A stretch of DNA of 23,368 nucleotides, from the IMG/VR virus record IMGVR_UViG_3300047089_000063, positions 1 to 23,368 of that record. One strand, written 5' to 3'. Position numbers and translations under genes: made by a program. The notes under the pieces are model-generated. The model saw only the letters and a program-made list of their open reading frames with translations, was not told the DNA's origin and searched no databases. The DNA comes from a virus. Shown in pieces: positions 22,129-23,368 of this stretch; position 1 is the first letter of the stretch, and each line of letters opens with the position of its first letter.

Positions 22129-22159
22129 AAAAAGCAGGAGGCCGGTTCGGCGCCTCCTG
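22129..22159 (-). terminator. Rho-independent terminator after capsid gene
   Basis: On the minus strand CAGGAGGC and GCCTCCTG (22159-22152 and 22142-22135) form a perfect 8-bp stem with a 9-base loop, followed by CTTTTTCTC. It begins 17 bases after the capsid stop codon. It should end most transcripts after the capsid gene and let a fraction read through, keeping capsid protein in excess over tail proteins. Confidence 0.85.
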
Positions 22160-22175
22160 TCGTAGCTACAAACGG

Positions 22176-23291
22176 CTATGCATCAGCAACCGCAGCACTC
22201 CAGACAGTCATAATACCGTTGTCGACGGGTTTTGTAGTGTCGACAGTCGGATCTGTACCAAATCTGAGCTTGCTAACACCCCTGATTTCTTCAACTCCGA
22301 CCCCGTTCATGAAGCCATAATCGCGGGTGTTGGTGATGACCTTGGTGCGCTGCGCCCAGGCAATGCCGATCGCCTGTGCCCCGCACAGATACGACGCACC
22401 GCAGTCGATGGTTGAACCACCGGGATCACCAGTATGGAGTACTGGTAGTTCGGGTATTTCTCTCACAATGACCCCATCGTAAATCAAGTCACCAGCCGTG
22501 AACAACGGATTGTCGCTGCCCCGGTTCCATGCGTATTGCAGCGCATTGATGATGACCGGATCGAGCATCAGGTCACGGAACACGAGGCTCGGCACGAACA
22601 TCACGTACCACTCCTCGTCGTTACTGATCCGGATGGGTCGGATCTTCGGCGTTGCCGTGCGCGCCAGCCGCTTTGCGAGGGTGATCTGCGCGGCGGTCAT
22701 CTTGTCGGCGGCATTGTCGACGGTTGCCAATGCAGTTGCATATACACCACTGACTGCGTTGGCCTTGGAGATCCCGAACAGCACCCGGTCGGCGTTGTTG
22801 ACCAGCCAGGTATTGCGCTGGGCTGCGGTGGCGGCTGCGTAGGTGACCTGGACGTTGCCGTCTGCCGTGATCGCTCCGAGCGACGAGATGATGTCCGTGC
22901 GGAGCTTGTTAGCGGCCCAGTTCTTCAGGACGCTCCTGCCGGCTTGCAGCAGGTCGATCACCGACTTCTGTTCGTCCCAGTCTGACACCGCCACGGCATG
23001 GCGGATGACGCTGACCACGACGTTAAGCGATCTGGCGTTGAGGATTTCTTCATTGCCCTCCAACACCGTGTTGCCGCTAACGCCGGCTCCGACCAGATTG
23101 CGGACGGTGGGGAAGACGACAGTATCGCCGGGTTTGCGCGTAAGATCAGTTTGCAACTGTATCATGGCATCCATAGTGGTGCCGAAATACGGTGTGAACT
23201 GATTTTCGCGGAGGAACTCTACCCAGAAGTCACTTTGCCATTGTATTGGGGTTAAGCCCGGTCTTGCCGGGGTTAGGATCATGTCAGCCAT
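22176..23291 (-). CDS. Major capsid protein, N4-gp56 type
   Basis: The 371-residue product begins MADMILTPARPGLTPIQWQS and shows the N4 gp56-family pattern: FWVEFLRENQFTPYFGTTMD, MIQLQTDLTRKPGDTVVFPT, NTVLEGNEEILNARSLNVVV, IRHAVAVSDWDEQKSVIDLL, and a helix LKNWAANKLRTDIISSLGAI. The middle (WYVMFVPSLVFRDLMLDPVI and SDNPLFTAGDLIYDGVIVRE) and the end (YLCGAQAIGIAWAQRTKVIT, DYGFMNGVGVEEIRGVSKLR) fit the same family. It has an HK97-type fold in known members and builds the head shell. The upstream 77 bases to the window edge hold no gene, so portal and scaffolding genes must lie outside. The upstream ribosome binding site (GGAACCCC) is weak for such a gene. A strong terminator follows. Confidence 0.82.
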   Translation of the reverse strand: MADMILTPARPGLTPIQWQSDFWVEFLRENQFTPYFGTTMDAMIQLQTDLTRKPGDTVVFPTVRNLVGAGVSGNTVLEGNEEILNARSLNVVVSVIRHAVAVSDWDEQKSVIDLLQAGRSVLKNWAANKLRTDIISSLGAITADGNVQVTYAAATAAQRNTWLVNNADRVLFGISKANAVSGVYATALATVDNAADKMTAAQITLAKRLARTATPKIRPIRISNDEEWYVMFVPSLVFRDLMLDPVIINALQYAWNRGSDNPLFTAGDLIYDGVIVREIPELPVLHTGDPGGSTIDCGASYLCGAQAIGIAWAQRTKVITNTRDYGFMNGVGVEEIRGVSKLRFGTDPTVDTTKPVDNGIMTVWSAAVADA

Positions 23292-23368
23292 TGTTTGGGG
23301 TTCCGCATTGGGATTGCGGCCCGCTTCGACGACCCGGACTCGATAGGTCGAACCGCCCGCTTGTTACG
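23292..23368 (-). other. Capsid 5' untranslated region, window edge
   Basis: No reading frame or complete RNA gene is seen in these 77 bases. The minus strand contains GGTTCGACC, which resembles a tRNA T-loop, but no acceptor stem or anticodon arm fits. The region probably holds leader sequence of the capsid transcript. Confidence 0.35.

Noticed and set aside
23292-23368. tRNA-like GGTTCGACC at the right edge
   Set aside because: Only a T-loop-like string; acceptor stem and anticodon arm could not be built.

Overview
The window is a stretch of tailed-phage DNA, most likely a prophage or temperate phage of a GC-rich proteobacterium. Gene packing is very tight: most neighbours overlap by 1 to 20 bases, often as ATGA, GTGA or TGATG. 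A host among the Alphaproteobacteria is my guess from the general look of the RecT protein, the GPWxxY-type virion protein and the base composition. It is inference, because no host gene is present. No tRNA, rRNA, CRISPR array or insertion sequence was seen.

Left arm (1-5406, plus strand): the 3' part of an XRE-type repressor gene, then a short control region with operator-like repeats and a hairpin over the first ribosome binding site. An early operon of small genes follows. Its recognisable members are a RecT-type single-strand annealing protein (2244-3290) with an added DnaJ-like zinc module and an HNH-type nuclease (4324-4902). Three very small membrane proteins (4899-5406) close the arm. 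Most other early genes are unknown.

Right arm (5403-23291, minus strand, read right to left): the virion genes. They start with an N4-gp56-type major capsid protein, followed by a clear Rho-independent terminator. Next come an Ig-like protein, a P22 gp4-like head-tail adaptor candidate and a long adhesin cassette: a tail fibre, a collagen-like protein, a tandem SPRY-like protein and two beta-helix tailspikes sharing one N-terminal anchor. After that come a P22 gp10-like tail hub, two small proteins, an aspartyl/asparaginyl hydroxylase-like dioxygenase paired with a cupin, and three large ejection-type proteins, one with a tail-lysozyme domain. This is a podovirus-like plan with an N4-type capsid and P22-type short-tail parts. 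Terminase and portal are not here and would be expected beyond the right edge.

The two arms converge at 5403-5406, where the stop codons overlap. There is no gene-free stretch above 300 bases. The longest gaps are 5144-5304, 11307-11443 and 322-444.

The most unusual points are the dioxygenase/cupin pair inside the tail operon, the shared-anchor tailspike pair, the zinc module in RecT, and the nested inverted repeats between the repressor and the early operon.
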